A DNA stretch of 64,000 nt from CAG-791 sp963650385 (GTDB taxonomy: Bacteria > Bacillota > Clostridia > Lachnospirales > Lachnospiraceae), in assembly GCA_963650385.1 (NCBI GenBank), contig CAVJLL010000008.1:1-64000 (forward strand), given 5' to 3'. Position numbers and translations under genes: made by a program. Below the pieces are notes generated by a model. That model did not search any database. It had not been told where the DNA came from and was given only the letters and a program-made list of their open reading frames with translations. Below, piece by piece: positions 50,365 through 59,721 of this stretch (positions within the stretch are counted from its first letter, which is position 1; each line of letters starts with the position of its first letter).

Positions 50365-51741
50365 TTATCCGCGAACGCCGCCCGGATTGGTGTCTGCATA
50401 CCAGTCTTCGATCGTCTGGAAGGCCTCTTCCGGTGTGTAATCTCCCAGATACATGGAAACCATGGTGTCGTCAAACTTGGAGCCTGCCTCTGTAGTTGCC
50501 AGGGACTCGTTGTAGAAGCCAAAGGTAGCCGATGCATTCTGGAATACATCCATTACGTAGGAAAGCTGCTTGGGAGCCTTGTCGGCATCGTACTCTACAC
50601 TGGTTACCGGAATCTTTCCGCCAATCTCTGCGGTGTACTTCTGAGCGGTGTCATCGGTGAAGTACTTCATGAAGGCGATGGCTGCTTCCGGATGCTCTGT
50701 CGTCGCGCTCATGGCAAGCGAGTCAGACTTTGCAATGACACGGCCGGAATCGTTGCCGCCGTCGATTGCCGGGAACTGGAATACGCCGCACTTGCTCTCG
50801 ATGTCCGGGTTGTTGCCGTTCATCTGTGCGATTGCCCAGGAGCCCTGGATCAGGATTGCTGCCTCTTCATTGTAGAAGGCTGCTGTAGCTACATCGTTGG
50901 TGTCACCGGCTGCCGTAGGCTGGAAGTACTGTGCCAGCTCGAGGAGCTTCTCGCCTGCTGCTACGGTCTTCTCGTTGTTCCAGCTCTCCTCGCCGGACTC
51001 GATCTTGGTCAGATCCACGCCCTCGCGGTCGCAGAGATACCCAGCCAACATCGACAGGCACCATGCCGTTCCTGCAGAAATGGTAACCGGTGTATAGCCG
51101 GCATCCTGAAGCTTCTTGCAGTCCTCAATCAGCTCGTCCCAGGTCGTCGGAACCTCGCAGCCGGCCTTCTCGAACATCTCTGTATTGTAGAAGACGCAGG
51201 CAGCTGCAATGTTCAGCGGAACTGCATAAATCTTGCCGTCATAGGTCTGCTGTGCAAAAACCGCATCACTGGAGAAGGTATCCTTCCAGCCGTCTGCCTC
51301 GAGGTAGCTGGTCAGATCAGCGGCGATGCCGGGCTCAACGTATACGTCCAGGTTCGGTCCGGGGCTGACGATGAATACGTCCGGTGTCTCGCCGGATGCA
51401 ACCAATGCGTTCAGCTTCGTGTAATACTCCTCCAGGTTCGTTGTGATCGGCGTTACATGATAGACGCCCTCATAATCCTTATTGAAGCGCTCTACCGTCT
51501 GCTCGTAGCCCTGAGAAATCAGATCCTCGGTTGCTGTCAGGTCATCCCAGAACATCCAGGTGATCTCTTCTGCCGTGCCCGAAGAAGCGGTCGTGTCCGA
51601 GGATGCCGATGCATCCGATGTCTCCGAAGCAGCTGCATCCGATGAGGTTCCGGAGCTCCCTGTGTCTGTAGAAACAGAGCAGCCTGCCAGAAGTGACGTC
51701 GTCATAGCTGCTGTCAGCAATAATGCAATTTGTCTCTTCAT
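50365..51741 (-). CDS. Sugar-binding lipoprotein (second sugar operon)
   Basis: A 458-residue family 1 solute-binding lipoprotein with lipobox LAGC (Cys about 20) and a long Ser/Ala/Asp/Thr linker before EEITWMFWDDLTATEDLISQ. Ligand unknown; no glycoside hydrolase is adjacent. ATG 51741 (MKRQIALLLTAAM) follows AAGGGAGGAAGACA. The leader has a TTCTGC-TGAG-GCAGAA hairpin. Confidence 0.92.
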   Translation of the reverse strand: MKRQIALLLTAAMTTSLLAGCSVSTDTGSSGTSSDAAASETSDASASSDTTASSGTAEEITWMFWDDLTATEDLISQGYEQTVERFNKDYEGVYHVTPITTNLEEYYTKLNALVASGETPDVFIVSPGPNLDVYVEPGIAADLTSYLEADGWKDTFSSDAVFAQQTYDGKIYAVPLNIAAACVFYNTEMFEKAGCEVPTTWDELIEDCKKLQDAGYTPVTISAGTAWCLSMLAGYLCDREGVDLTKIESGEESWNNEKTVAAGEKLLELAQYFQPTAAGDTNDVATAAFYNEEAAILIQGSWAIAQMNGNNPDIESKCGVFQFPAIDGGNDSGRVIAKSDSLAMSATTEHPEAAIAFMKYFTDDTAQKYTAEIGGKIPVTSVEYDADKAPKQLSYVMDVFQNASATFGFYNESLATTEAGSKFDDTMVSMYLGDYTPEEAFQTIEDWYADTNPGGVRG

Positions 51742-52123
51742 TGTCTTCCTCCCTTGCCATGCCCGAAGGCCCAAGTATTGTTCTGCCTCAGCAGAACGAA
51801 CAAATTCTATGCACCATATGGTAGCAACCTTTTGCAATATGTGCATAAACTATCTTGTCCTTTATTTGTCATTTCTTGCTCTGTATATGTGCCGTGCCAT
51901 GGCATATAGTCTAATTTTGTCGTATTTCAACATTTATGATTGTGTATTATTCACACCGCTCGCCGCAATCGCATTAGCATAGAGGCGGTGTTTTTCTGAA
52001 TTCCGGCAGATTTTCTGTATTTTTTGTTGTTTTGTGTTATAACATGGTATGGCAAGATTTGGCATTTCGATTCTTGCTCACAGAATGTACAAATTCACCA
52101 TATTCCGGAATGAGAGAAGCACC
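51742..52123. promoter_or_regulatory. Divergent control region of the second sugar operon and its AraC regulator
   Basis: A 382-base gap without a gene. On the minus strand a hairpin TTCTGC/GCAGAA sits in the sugar operon leader, and TTGAAA-16-TATATG (near 51930-51905) is a possible promoter. On the plus strand CACCGC...GCGGTGTTTTT (51953-51996) is a weak terminator-like hairpin, and TTATAAC within the palindrome GTTATAAC (about 52035-52042) is a possible -10 for the regulator gene. Confidence 0.4.
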
Positions 52124-52993
52124 ATGATTGAAATTCTGAACGGCACTCATGAAACCGTAAATTACAAACCTGACACGCACATTCGATTGTACGTGAATGA
52201 TGAATGTGAGCACTACCCGCCCCACTGGCACAGCGACATGGAGGTGCTGTGCCCCTTAGAGGGCTCCTATTCCGCCATCTGTGCCGACACCGCCTACGTG
52301 CTGCAGCCGGGCGACATGCTGTTCATTGCGCCCGGAACCATCCACGACCTTCTGGCTGCCCCGGCCGGCGTGCGCATTATTTTCCAGATCAGCTGGTCGC
52401 CCCTCCGTGAAATCAGCGGCCTGGAGGCCGTTCTTTCCCGGCTCTCCCCCTGCTGCCTTATCACGCAGGAGAATTCTCCTCTTGTCCACGATCCGCTTCA
52501 CCGCTATCTGCTGGAAATCAAGGAGCTGTACCTGCAGAGTCCTCTTTTAATGGAGGCATCCATTTATGCCAAGACGCTGGAGATGCTCTCCCTCCTTTCT
52601 CACAGCAAAAGGCTGTCCGCAGAAGCAGCGCAGAGCGGCGCCGATCGTTCCCGTGCGCTGGCGCACAACGAAGCCATGCAGAAGATCTGCAGCTACATCT
52701 CCCAGCACTGCAGCGAAGAGCTGTCGCTGGAGCAGGCTGCATCCTTTTCCGGCTTTTCCAAGTTCTACTTTGAGAGGCTGTTCCGTGATTACACCGATAT
52801 GTCCTTCTATCAATATCTCCTGAGCAAGCGGATTTCACTGGCAGAGCAGCTGCTGATGAATCCGGAAATGTCTGTCACAGAGGTTGCCTTCCGCTCCGGC
52901 TTCTCCTCCAGCGCAGCCTTTACAAAGGCCTTCCGTAAGCAGAAGGGCTCCTCTCCGTCCGCCTTCCGCAAGCTCCAGTCCGAGGAGCTGTAG
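52124..52993 (+). CDS. AraC-family transcriptional regulator (second sugar locus)
   Basis: A 289-residue regulator. The cupin domain (about 20-110) has HWHSDMEVLCPLEGSY and LQPGDMLFIAPGTIHDL, and the C-terminal AraC HTH covers about 190-285 (ELSLEQAASFSGFSKFYFER, VAFRSGFSSSAAFTKAFRKQ). I start at ATG 52124 (MIEILNGTHETV) with GAGAGAAGC upstream. It is divergent from the sugar ABC operon and is its likely regulator. Confidence 0.92.
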   Translation: MIEILNGTHETVNYKPDTHIRLYVNDECEHYPPHWHSDMEVLCPLEGSYSAICADTAYVLQPGDMLFIAPGTIHDLLAAPAGVRIIFQISWSPLREISGLEAVLSRLSPCCLITQENSPLVHDPLHRYLLEIKELYLQSPLLMEASIYAKTLEMLSLLSHSKRLSAEAAQSGADRSRALAHNEAMQKICSYISQHCSEELSLEQAASFSGFSKFYFERLFRDYTDMSFYQYLLSKRISLAEQLLMNPEMSVTEVAFRSGFSSSAAFTKAFRKQKGSSPSAFRKLQSEEL

Positions 52994-53176
52994 GATCGCC
53001 GCAGCATGCAGTGCTTACGGGCACGCGGCAGCGCCGATTCCCCCGCAAAGCCATGCAGTCCGCCGGGCATTTTACCTGCTTCTTACAATTTCATAACACC
53101 GCTGCGATAGCTTCTGTTTTCTTTTTCTTCTAGTCTGATAAGGACGAGGGATATTGGATCCCCAAAGGAGACTGTT

Positions 53177-53380
53177 ATGAGCTATCATCTGCATGCATTT
53201 CTGATTCTCGGGCTGTTTATCGGCCTTTTGCTGGGCGCATTCGCCTGCATGAGCGCGGAGCAGGTTCTGCAGCTTGTCCCGAACGAAACCGTTCTCACAC
53301 TCGCCGTATCCGGCTGGTGCAGCATTATTTTTTACTTTGCAAGACTGTTCTATCTGATTCGGCGCTTTCAGAAGAACTGA
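53177..53380 (+). CDS. Small two-helix membrane protein
   Basis: A 67-residue hydrophobic protein with two predicted membrane segments (about 7-27 and 42-60) and a basic C-terminus (LIRRFQKN). I do not recognise a family. Support for a real gene: RBS AAAGGAG seven bases before the ATG, its own 180-base upstream gap and a strong terminator 78 bases after the stop. Note: the ATG sits at 53177 and the frame has no upstream extension. Confidence 0.65.
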   Translation: MSYHLHAFLILGLFIGLLLGAFACMSAEQVLQLVPNETVLTLAVSGWCSIIFYFARLFYLIRRFQKN

Positions 53381-53400
53381 TATGCAAAACCGGTATACCG

Positions 53401-53442
53401 GCAATTATTCAGCGTCCATTTGCAAAATCGCTGCTGCGCAGC
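53401..53442. repeat. Dispersed intergenic repeat, family B (copy 4)
   Basis: GCAATTATTCAGCGTCCATT and TGCAAAATCGCTGCTGCGCAG match 8989-9031 closely. It lies between the small membrane protein gene and its terminator. Confidence 0.6.
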
Positions 53443-53457
53443 TTTCTGAAAACGCGC

Positions 53458-53500
53458 GGAAGGCCCGGACCCCTCACTAGGGATCCGGGCCTTCCTTTAT
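53458..53500. terminator. Strong terminator between convergent genes
   Basis: A 12-bp perfect stem GGAAGGCCCGGA / TCCGGGCCTTCC followed on the plus strand by TTTATTGTT. It serves the small membrane protein gene and probably also the convergent DUF3048 gene. Confidence 0.85.
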
Positions 53501-53513
53501 TGTTGAGCAGAGC

Positions 53514-54536
53514 TTACCCAACCTCTACGCTCGTCCAGTCATCTGCCGGGCAGATGCCGATGTATGTCTTACCGGCATTCAACGTCATCTCCGCGCCTGC
53601 TGCATTGTAGTATCTGGTAATGCCGGTCTCCGAATCCTTCTTCCACAGGATCGGGACCATCTTGCCGCCGGTGCAGTAATAGCCAACGCCGGTTCCGATG
53701 ACGTTGTAAATGAGATATCCGTTTTTATCATACTGTGTGAAGGTGCAGTCCTGCAGAATCACATTGCTGAAGGACACCGTCTGCTTATCCTCGCCGTCCT
53801 GCGACAGCTTGCCGTTCTCATAGTAGTCATAGGTCCCGGTCGCTGCATTGTACAGAAGGTAGGGCTTGGTAAGCTTAAAGCAGCCCAGCTTCACCACCGT
53901 CGCAGGATATGCACCCGCAACAGAGGAAAGATCTGTTGTGCCGATTTTCCAGTGGCTTGCCGCCGCAGCATCCGTGTATCCGGAGGAGTAGCCAGCCTGC
54001 GTCACTCTGCGGCTGATCTCCGTCCCCTTTGCATACTCCGTAAATTCGGATGCCTTTCCGTTCTTCACACGGGAGAAGGACCCGGACAGGTGACTGATGC
54101 CGGTGGATTTGAAATACGGATTGTTGTAAAAAGGACCTCCGTCATGGATGAGCACCGCATTCCATTCCGATGCCAGGAGGATGTTCGTCGGCCGCGTGGA
54201 GCGTATATTGCCGATCTGATTCACATTCTGCCAGTCCTTATAAATGGCCATCAGGCGCGTTACGCGGTTGTTCTGTGTGGAGTTCATCATCTCGTACACA
54301 ACGTCCGCCTCTGCCAGTCCGTAATGCGGAAGCGCTCTTGTATCATTGTCAATCATGACCGCAACCGGGCGCTGCGCCGCAATTGCCGTGGAAATCGGGA
54401 GTCCTGTAATCTCCGATGTCGCCTGTGCTGCTGTTGTAAGCGTTGTCGCCGCTGCAGCCGACGCACTCACTGCCGGCGAAAATGCCATACTCGCTGCCAA
54501 CGCAGCAGACAGAACCATCACTGTACTCTTCTTCAT
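53514..54536 (-). CDS. Secreted DUF3048 (YerB-like) protein
   Basis: A 340-residue exported protein with a signal peptide (1-28, cut after ASA). The two-part DUF3048 pattern is visible: RPVAVMIDNDTRALPHYGLAEADVVYEMM, cited by its key residues RPVAVMIDN, and VTRLMAIY with IGNIRSTRP in the first half; GVGYYCTGGKMVPILWKKDS-type segment in the second. YerB-like proteins are extracellular and of unknown function. ATG 54536 follows AAAAGGAGAATAA. No Cys lipobox is present, unlike B. subtilis YerB. Confidence 0.85.
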   Translation of the reverse strand: MKKSTVMVLSAALAASMAFSPAVSASAAAATTLTTAAQATSEITGLPISTAIAAQRPVAVMIDNDTRALPHYGLAEADVVYEMMNSTQNNRVTRLMAIYKDWQNVNQIGNIRSTRPTNILLASEWNAVLIHDGGPFYNNPYFKSTGISHLSGSFSRVKNGKASEFTEYAKGTEISRRVTQAGYSSGYTDAAAASHWKIGTTDLSSVAGAYPATVVKLGCFKLTKPYLLYNAATGTYDYYENGKLSQDGEDKQTVSFSNVILQDCTFTQYDKNGYLIYNVIGTGVGYYCTGGKMVPILWKKDSETGITRYYNAAGAEMTLNAGKTYIGICPADDWTSVEVG

Positions 54537-54661
54537 TTATTCTCCTTTTCCCATTCCTGCTCTTAATCCGGCGCAGCTGCTTATGACCGTTCTGTCATTC
54601 AGAACCATCCGCGGATTCACCGTCAAAGAGCCTTTCCTCCGCGTATGCAGCGCATCGGAAT

Positions 54662-56440
54662 TCAGATGGCCTTTCCCAGAAACTGACTCTGGTACAGATT
54701 GTAATAGAAGCCCTTCGCCTCCATCAATGCATTGTGATTTCCCTGCTCGATGATATGACCGTCCTTCATGACCAGGATACAGTCCGCATTGCGTATCGTA
54801 GAAAGGCGGTGAGCCACAATAAAACTCGTTCTCCCTTCCATCATCGCGTTGAAGGCATCCTGGATCTTCAGCTCCGTTCTGGTGTCAATGGAGGATGTTG
54901 CCTCATCCAGAATCAGCATGGACGGCTTGCTCATCATCACGCGTGCGATGCACAGAAGCTGCCTCTGTCCCTGGGAGAAATCCTCTCCGTTCTCCGACAC
55001 CACCGTGTCATACCCCTTCGGAAGGCGGCGGATGAAGGAATCGATGTGGCAGATCTTCGCCACGCGGATCATCTCCTCCTCAGAAATTTCCGGATTGCCC
55101 ATGGTGATATTGTCCCGGATGGTCCCGGTTTTCAGCCAGGTTTCCTGCAGCACCATTCCGTAGCCGCTGCGCAGAGCATGGCGCGTTATCTTGCGGACGT
55201 CTGTCCCATCCACACAGATGGCGCCCTCATCCACATCATAAAACCGCATCAGCAGATTGATCAGTGTTGTCTTACCGCATCCTGTGGGACCGACAATGGC
55301 AATTTTCTGTCCGGGCTTCACCTGCAGTGAAAAATCACGAATTAAATTCTGCTCCTTTGTATAGGAAAACGCAACCTTCTCCAGCTCCACATTTCCATCA
55401 AAATGATCCGGAGCAGCAGCATCGGCAGCATCCGGGATCTGCGTCTCCTCCTCGATCAGGTTCAGAACCCTTCCCGCGCAGGCAATGGCATTCTGCAGCT
55501 CCGTAACAACGCCGGAAATTTCATTAAAGGGCTTGGCATACTGGCTCGCATAGGACAAAAAGGCTGTCAGCTGTCCAACGCTAAGATGCCCGCCGATGGC
55601 AGCAATCGCGCCCGTCACGCCCACCACCGCATAAACCGTGCTGTTGATAAACCGTGTGGACGGATTGGTGATGGACGAAAAGAAAATCGCCTTCAGCGAG
55701 GTTGTCGTCAGCTCCGTATTGATCGCATCAAACTCCCGGACCACCTCGTCCTTATAATTGAAAGCCTTCACGACCTTCTGCCCCTCGACCATCTCGTTGA
55801 TCAGACCGGTCTGCTGACCGCGGATCTCCGACTGTCTGCGGAACATCGTATAGGTGTGCGTGGAAATGTAACGTGCCACCAGGAAGGACAGCGGTGTCAG
55901 CGCAACGACCGCTGCCGTGATCCATACATTGATGGAGAGCATGAAGCAGAACGTGCCCAGAATTGTAATAACACCGGTGAAGAGCTGCGTAAAGCCCATC
56001 AGAAGTCCGTCTGCGAACTGATCCGCATCGGCAATGACGCGGCTTTCGATCTCTCCGTAGGGATGGGAGTCGATGTAGCCAAGAGGGAGCTGTTCGATTC
56101 TCTCAAAAGCATCGTTGCGAATGTCCCGCACGACATCATAGGTCATGCGGTTGTTGCACAGATTCATCAGCCATTGGGCAAGCCCTGCAACGAGTGCACT
56201 GGCTGCAATGCGCACAATGATTTTCCAGACTCCGGCAAAATCCACATCCCCAGGGCCGACGATGTAATCCACAACTTCACCCGTGAGCTTCGGGATATAC
56301 AGCTGCAGCGCCACCGTCAGAAAGGCCAGCAGAAGGGATGCCCAAAGGTATCTGCGGTAACGGCCCAGATAGTTCAGTACCTTGCGCAGAATCACGCGCT
56401 GCTCGCCGTGATCTGCTTTTTTCTTATTCTGTCCTGCCAT
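54662..56440 (-). CDS. Heterodimeric ABC exporter subunit with canonical catalytic site
   Basis: A 592-residue half transporter: six membrane segments (about 30-320) and an ATPase (about 355-590) with Walker A GPTGCGKTT and Walker B MLILDEATSSIDT with the catalytic Glu. Its signature is degenerate, FSQGQRQLLCIAR instead of LSGGQ. It starts at the stop codon of the partner (TAATG overlap). Together they match the LmrCD/TM287-288 arrangement of drug or lipid exporters with one active site. Substrate unknown. Confidence 0.92.
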   Translation of the reverse strand: MAGQNKKKADHGEQRVILRKVLNYLGRYRRYLWASLLLAFLTVALQLYIPKLTGEVVDYIVGPGDVDFAGVWKIIVRIAASALVAGLAQWLMNLCNNRMTYDVVRDIRNDAFERIEQLPLGYIDSHPYGEIESRVIADADQFADGLLMGFTQLFTGVITILGTFCFMLSINVWITAAVVALTPLSFLVARYISTHTYTMFRRQSEIRGQQTGLINEMVEGQKVVKAFNYKDEVVREFDAINTELTTTSLKAIFFSSITNPSTRFINSTVYAVVGVTGAIAAIGGHLSVGQLTAFLSYASQYAKPFNEISGVVTELQNAIACAGRVLNLIEEETQIPDAADAAAPDHFDGNVELEKVAFSYTKEQNLIRDFSLQVKPGQKIAIVGPTGCGKTTLINLLMRFYDVDEGAICVDGTDVRKITRHALRSGYGMVLQETWLKTGTIRDNITMGNPEISEEEMIRVAKICHIDSFIRRLPKGYDTVVSENGEDFSQGQRQLLCIARVMMSKPSMLILDEATSSIDTRTELKIQDAFNAMMEGRTSFIVAHRLSTIRNADCILVMKDGHIIEQGNHNALMEAKGFYYNLYQSQFLGKAI

Positions 56441-58170
56441 TATACTGCATCCTCCTTCGGAAACTGTGAGTAATAGATCTCCTGATAAACGCTGTTCCCG
56501 GCAAGGAGCTCCTCATGCGTTCCAATACCGACAAGCCTGCCGTCATCCAGGACGAGGATCTGATCCGCGTACTGCACCGAAGCGGCGCGCTGCGACACGA
56601 TAAAGGTGGTCAGTGTTTTCGACATTTCCCGGATCGCCATACGGAGCTTTGCATCCGTTGCAAAATCCAATGCCGATGCCGAATCATCCATAATCAGAAT
56701 GTCCGGCTTCCGGATCAGTGCCCTGGCAATGGTCATGCGCTGCTTCTGGCCGCCGGACAGGTTCCGGCCGTTCTGCTCCAGCTCAAATGCCGTGCCGCCG
56801 GGCTTCAGATCCACGTACTCCTTCGCCTGCGAGATCGTAAGGGCCTCATCCATCTCGGCAGGGGTCGGATTTATTTTGCCGAAGGAGAGGTTCTGCGCAA
56901 TGGTGCCCTTGAACAGCACTGCCTTCTGCAGCACCACGCCGATGCGGCTGCGCAGCTGCTCCTGCTGATAGTCCTTCACGTTGTGCCCGCCGACCAGGAT
57001 TTCTCCCTCGCCGGCATCATAAAAGCGCGGGATCAGATTGACCAGCGACGATTTGCCGCTTCCGGTTCCGCCGATGATGCCGACAGTCTCGCCTCTTCGA
57101 ACGCGGAAGGAGATATGCTCGAGCGCCTTTTCCGCGCCTCCTCCGTAGGACAGCGATACATCGCGGAATTCCACCGCATATTCGCCGTCCCGCACTGCCT
57201 CTGCGCCCAGCCTGCCATCCTCCATATCCGGGTCAACCTTCAGGATGTCGGCAATACGGTCGCCGCAGGCAGCCGCCTTGGTGACCTGAATGATCAGATT
57301 CGCGAGCTTGATCAGCTCCACCAGGATCTGTGACATGTAGTTCAGAAGAGCCACCACCTGTCCCTGGGTCAGCACACCGATATCAACCCGGACCGCTCCC
57401 GTATAGATCAGATAGACGGTTGCCAGATTGACGATGATGTAGGTTGCCGGATTCATCAGGCCGGAGATCTTGCCGACGTGCTGCTGCATATGGCTGAGCT
57501 GTGCATTGCTGTCACGAAAGCTCTGTATTTCTTCGTTTTCCTTGCCGAAGGCACGAATCACCCGCACACCGGTCAGATTCTCCCGTGTGGCTGTCATGAT
57601 CCGGTCCAGGCGTCCCTGCACCTTGCGGTAGAGCGGCATAGTCCACAGCATGATGCCGAAGACAACCACCGACAGAGCCGGAATCGTGACAACAAAAATA
57701 AGTGCTGCCTTCACATCCACGGTAAACGCCATGATCATTGCTCCGAACACAATGAACGGTGACCGCAGGAACAGACGCAGGACGAGATTCACGCCGTTCT
57801 GAACCTGATTGACATCACTGGTCATGCGCGTGATCAGCGTGTCCGTTCCGAACTGATCCACCTGTGAAAAGGACAGCTCCTGGATGTGTGCAAACAGCGC
57901 GTGACGCACCTTCTCCGAAAAGCCCGTGGCCGCCTTGGCGGCAAACCACTGTGCCGTAATGGCGGACGCAAGTCCGACAACGGCAAGCAGAATCAGAACG
58001 CCGCACATTTTAATAATATAGCCGCGGTCTCCCGTTCCGATTCCCGTATCGATAATGGCCGCCATGACGAGGGGGACAATCAGCTCGAAGGACGCCTCCA
58101 GGAGCTTAAAGAGCGGCGCAAGGATCGTTTCCTTCCGGTAATCCTTCAGATATTTCAGAAGAGATTTCAT
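56440..58170 (-). CDS. Heterodimeric ABC exporter subunit with degenerate catalytic site
   Basis: A 576-residue half transporter with Walker A GGTGSGKSS, intact signature LSGGQKQRMTIAR, but Walker B ILIMDDSASALD in which Asp replaces the catalytic Glu. This complements the partner, whose signature is degenerate, so the dimer has one working and one degenerate ATP site. ATG 58170 follows AAAGGAGAATATAT. Confidence 0.92.
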   Translation of the reverse strand: MKSLLKYLKDYRKETILAPLFKLLEASFELIVPLVMAAIIDTGIGTGDRGYIIKMCGVLILLAVVGLASAITAQWFAAKAATGFSEKVRHALFAHIQELSFSQVDQFGTDTLITRMTSDVNQVQNGVNLVLRLFLRSPFIVFGAMIMAFTVDVKAALIFVVTIPALSVVVFGIMLWTMPLYRKVQGRLDRIMTATRENLTGVRVIRAFGKENEEIQSFRDSNAQLSHMQQHVGKISGLMNPATYIIVNLATVYLIYTGAVRVDIGVLTQGQVVALLNYMSQILVELIKLANLIIQVTKAAACGDRIADILKVDPDMEDGRLGAEAVRDGEYAVEFRDVSLSYGGGAEKALEHISFRVRRGETVGIIGGTGSGKSSLVNLIPRFYDAGEGEILVGGHNVKDYQQEQLRSRIGVVLQKAVLFKGTIAQNLSFGKINPTPAEMDEALTISQAKEYVDLKPGGTAFELEQNGRNLSGGQKQRMTIARALIRKPDILIMDDSASALDFATDAKLRMAIREMSKTLTTFIVSQRAASVQYADQILVLDDGRLVGIGTHEELLAGNSVYQEIYYSQFPKEDAV

Positions 58171-58260
58171 ATATATTCTCCTTTCATTCTCCGTCCGTTA
58201 TACTAGCACAGACGAAGTTATCTTAAAATCATCTGACATCAACATCGCCAAGAAAGTGCT

Positions 58261-58310
58261 AAACTATTCGGAGCCAGGCAAATTTGCATAAACTGTGCGT
58301 ATCTGAATAG
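58261..58310. repeat. Dispersed intergenic repeat, family B (copy 5)
   Basis: AACTATTCGGAGCCAGG and CAAATTTGCA match 35401-35428; a short inverted CTGAATAG follows at 58303-58310. It lies between the divergent exporter and CLC genes. Confidence 0.7.
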
Positions 58311-58334
58311 GCAGTTGCAGAAAGGACCAGACAC

Positions 58335-59603
58335 ATGCAGTCTCGAATAAAAACCTATTCCATGGAGCTTCTTCACGAGTTTCTGACCGGCGTGCGCTGG
58401 ATTCTGTTCGGCGGCATCTGCGGCGTCATCATCGGCGCTGCTGCCTCTGTTTTTGCCAATGCCATCACTGCCGCAACCGCGTTCCGCCTGCAGCACGGCC
58501 GGCTTTTGCTGCTGCTGCCCTTTGCAGGGCTCTTCATTGTCTGGGTTTACCGCACAGCCGGATACCCGCAGCCCAGAGGCACCAACCGCGTTCTGGATGC
58601 CATCCGGGAAAGGGATCCTTTGCCTGCCGCTATGGCTCCGCTTATTATTTTCGCCACCGTGGTGACCCATCTGTTCGGCGGCTCTGTCGGACGTGAGGGC
58701 GCAGCACTCCAGGTCGGCGGGTCTCTGGGCACATTGATCGGAAGGATATTTCACTTTAAGGAATCGGAACGCCGCCGCGTCATCATGTGCGGAATGAGTG
58801 CTGCCTTCTCGGCACTCTTTGGCACGCCGCTGGCGGCAGCGGTGCTCTCCATGGAGATCAGCACCGTCGGCATCATGTACTATGCTGCCTTGGTTCCATG
58901 CGTAATCTCCGCACTGACTGCGCATTACATCGCCGGACTGTTCGGTGTGAGTGAAACCATTCTCACCGTAGAGCCTTCTGCCGAGCTGCTGCCCCTTACC
59001 GCCGGCAGTACGCTTCTTTTTGCGTGTCTTTGTGCACTGGTCAGCGTCCTGTTCTGCAGAGTCATGCACCGCACCCGGCGCATCATGACCACCCGGATTC
59101 CCAATCCGTACCTGCGGGTCTTTCTCAGCGGCGTGATGATTCTCCTCCTCACAATACTGGTCGGCGATCAGACCTACAACGGCACCGGCTCCGATATCAT
59201 CGCCTCCTGCATCAATGACCCTTCCTTTTCCATCGTTTCCTGGGCCTTTCTGTTAAAAATTCTTTTTACCGCCATTTCTCTCGGCGGCGGCTATCAGGGC
59301 GGTGAAATTGTTCCGTCGCTTTTCATCGGCGCAACCTTCGGACATGCCGCGGCTCTTCTCTTGGGAGCAGACCCATCCCTTTGCTCCGCCATCGGCATGG
59401 CCTGTGTATTCTGCGGCGTCACCAACTGTCCCATTGCATCGCTCCTGATCAGCTGTGAAATGTTCGGCTTCGGCGGCTCCGGCTTCTATCTGCTGGCCAT
59501 CGCCGTCACCTATCTGTTCTCCGGCAACTACGGCATTTACTCGGCGCAGCACATCCTGCATTCCAAATTTGACTGCGGTCAGATCGACAGCAATGCTCAT
59601 TAA
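58335..59603 (+). CDS. CLC-family anion channel/antiporter, possibly fluoride type
   Basis: A 422-residue membrane protein with about ten to twelve segments. THLFGGSVGREGAALQVGG contains the gating Glu region (GREG) and GGYQGGEIVPSLFIGA the second conserved region. The usual chloride-selectivity motif GSGIP is absent; the matching place reads RGTNRVLDAI, and the Pro of GREGP is Ala. These changes resemble the CLC-F fluoride/proton antiporters, where Asn replaces the selectivity Ser. I see no fluoride riboswitch upstream. There are no CBS domains. ATG follows AAAGGACCAGACAC. Confidence 0.85.
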   Translation: MQSRIKTYSMELLHEFLTGVRWILFGGICGVIIGAAASVFANAITAATAFRLQHGRLLLLLPFAGLFIVWVYRTAGYPQPRGTNRVLDAIRERDPLPAAMAPLIIFATVVTHLFGGSVGREGAALQVGGSLGTLIGRIFHFKESERRRVIMCGMSAAFSALFGTPLAAAVLSMEISTVGIMYYAALVPCVISALTAHYIAGLFGVSETILTVEPSAELLPLTAGSTLLFACLCALVSVLFCRVMHRTRRIMTTRIPNPYLRVFLSGVMILLLTILVGDQTYNGTGSDIIASCINDPSFSIVSWAFLLKILFTAISLGGGYQGGEIVPSLFIGATFGHAAALLLGADPSLCSAIGMACVFCGVTNCPIASLLISCEMFGFGGSGFYLLAIAVTYLFSGNYGIYSAQHILHSKFDCGQIDSNAH

Positions 59604-59616
59604 AAACGTCCGTCAG

Positions 59617-59657
59617 AAAAGGTCCGCAGCGGAAATCATTCCGCTGCGGACCTTTTT
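59617..59657. terminator. Bidirectional terminator after the CLC gene
   Basis: AAAAGGTCCGCAGCGG pairs with CCGCTGCGGACCTTTT, with T-runs on both strands. It ends the CLC gene and the convergent GLUG protein gene. Confidence 0.88.
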
Positions 59658-59721
59658 GATGTTGTAACATCTGTTCTTTTATTGCAATCCGTTCTTTTAC
59701 TTACTGCTCCCGGCAGTCACC

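Noticed and set aside
58171..58334. Fluoride riboswitch in front of the CLC gene
   Set aside because: The conserved GGNGATGG and CTGATGACTCCT-like blocks are not found on the plus strand; the gap holds a family B repeat instead.
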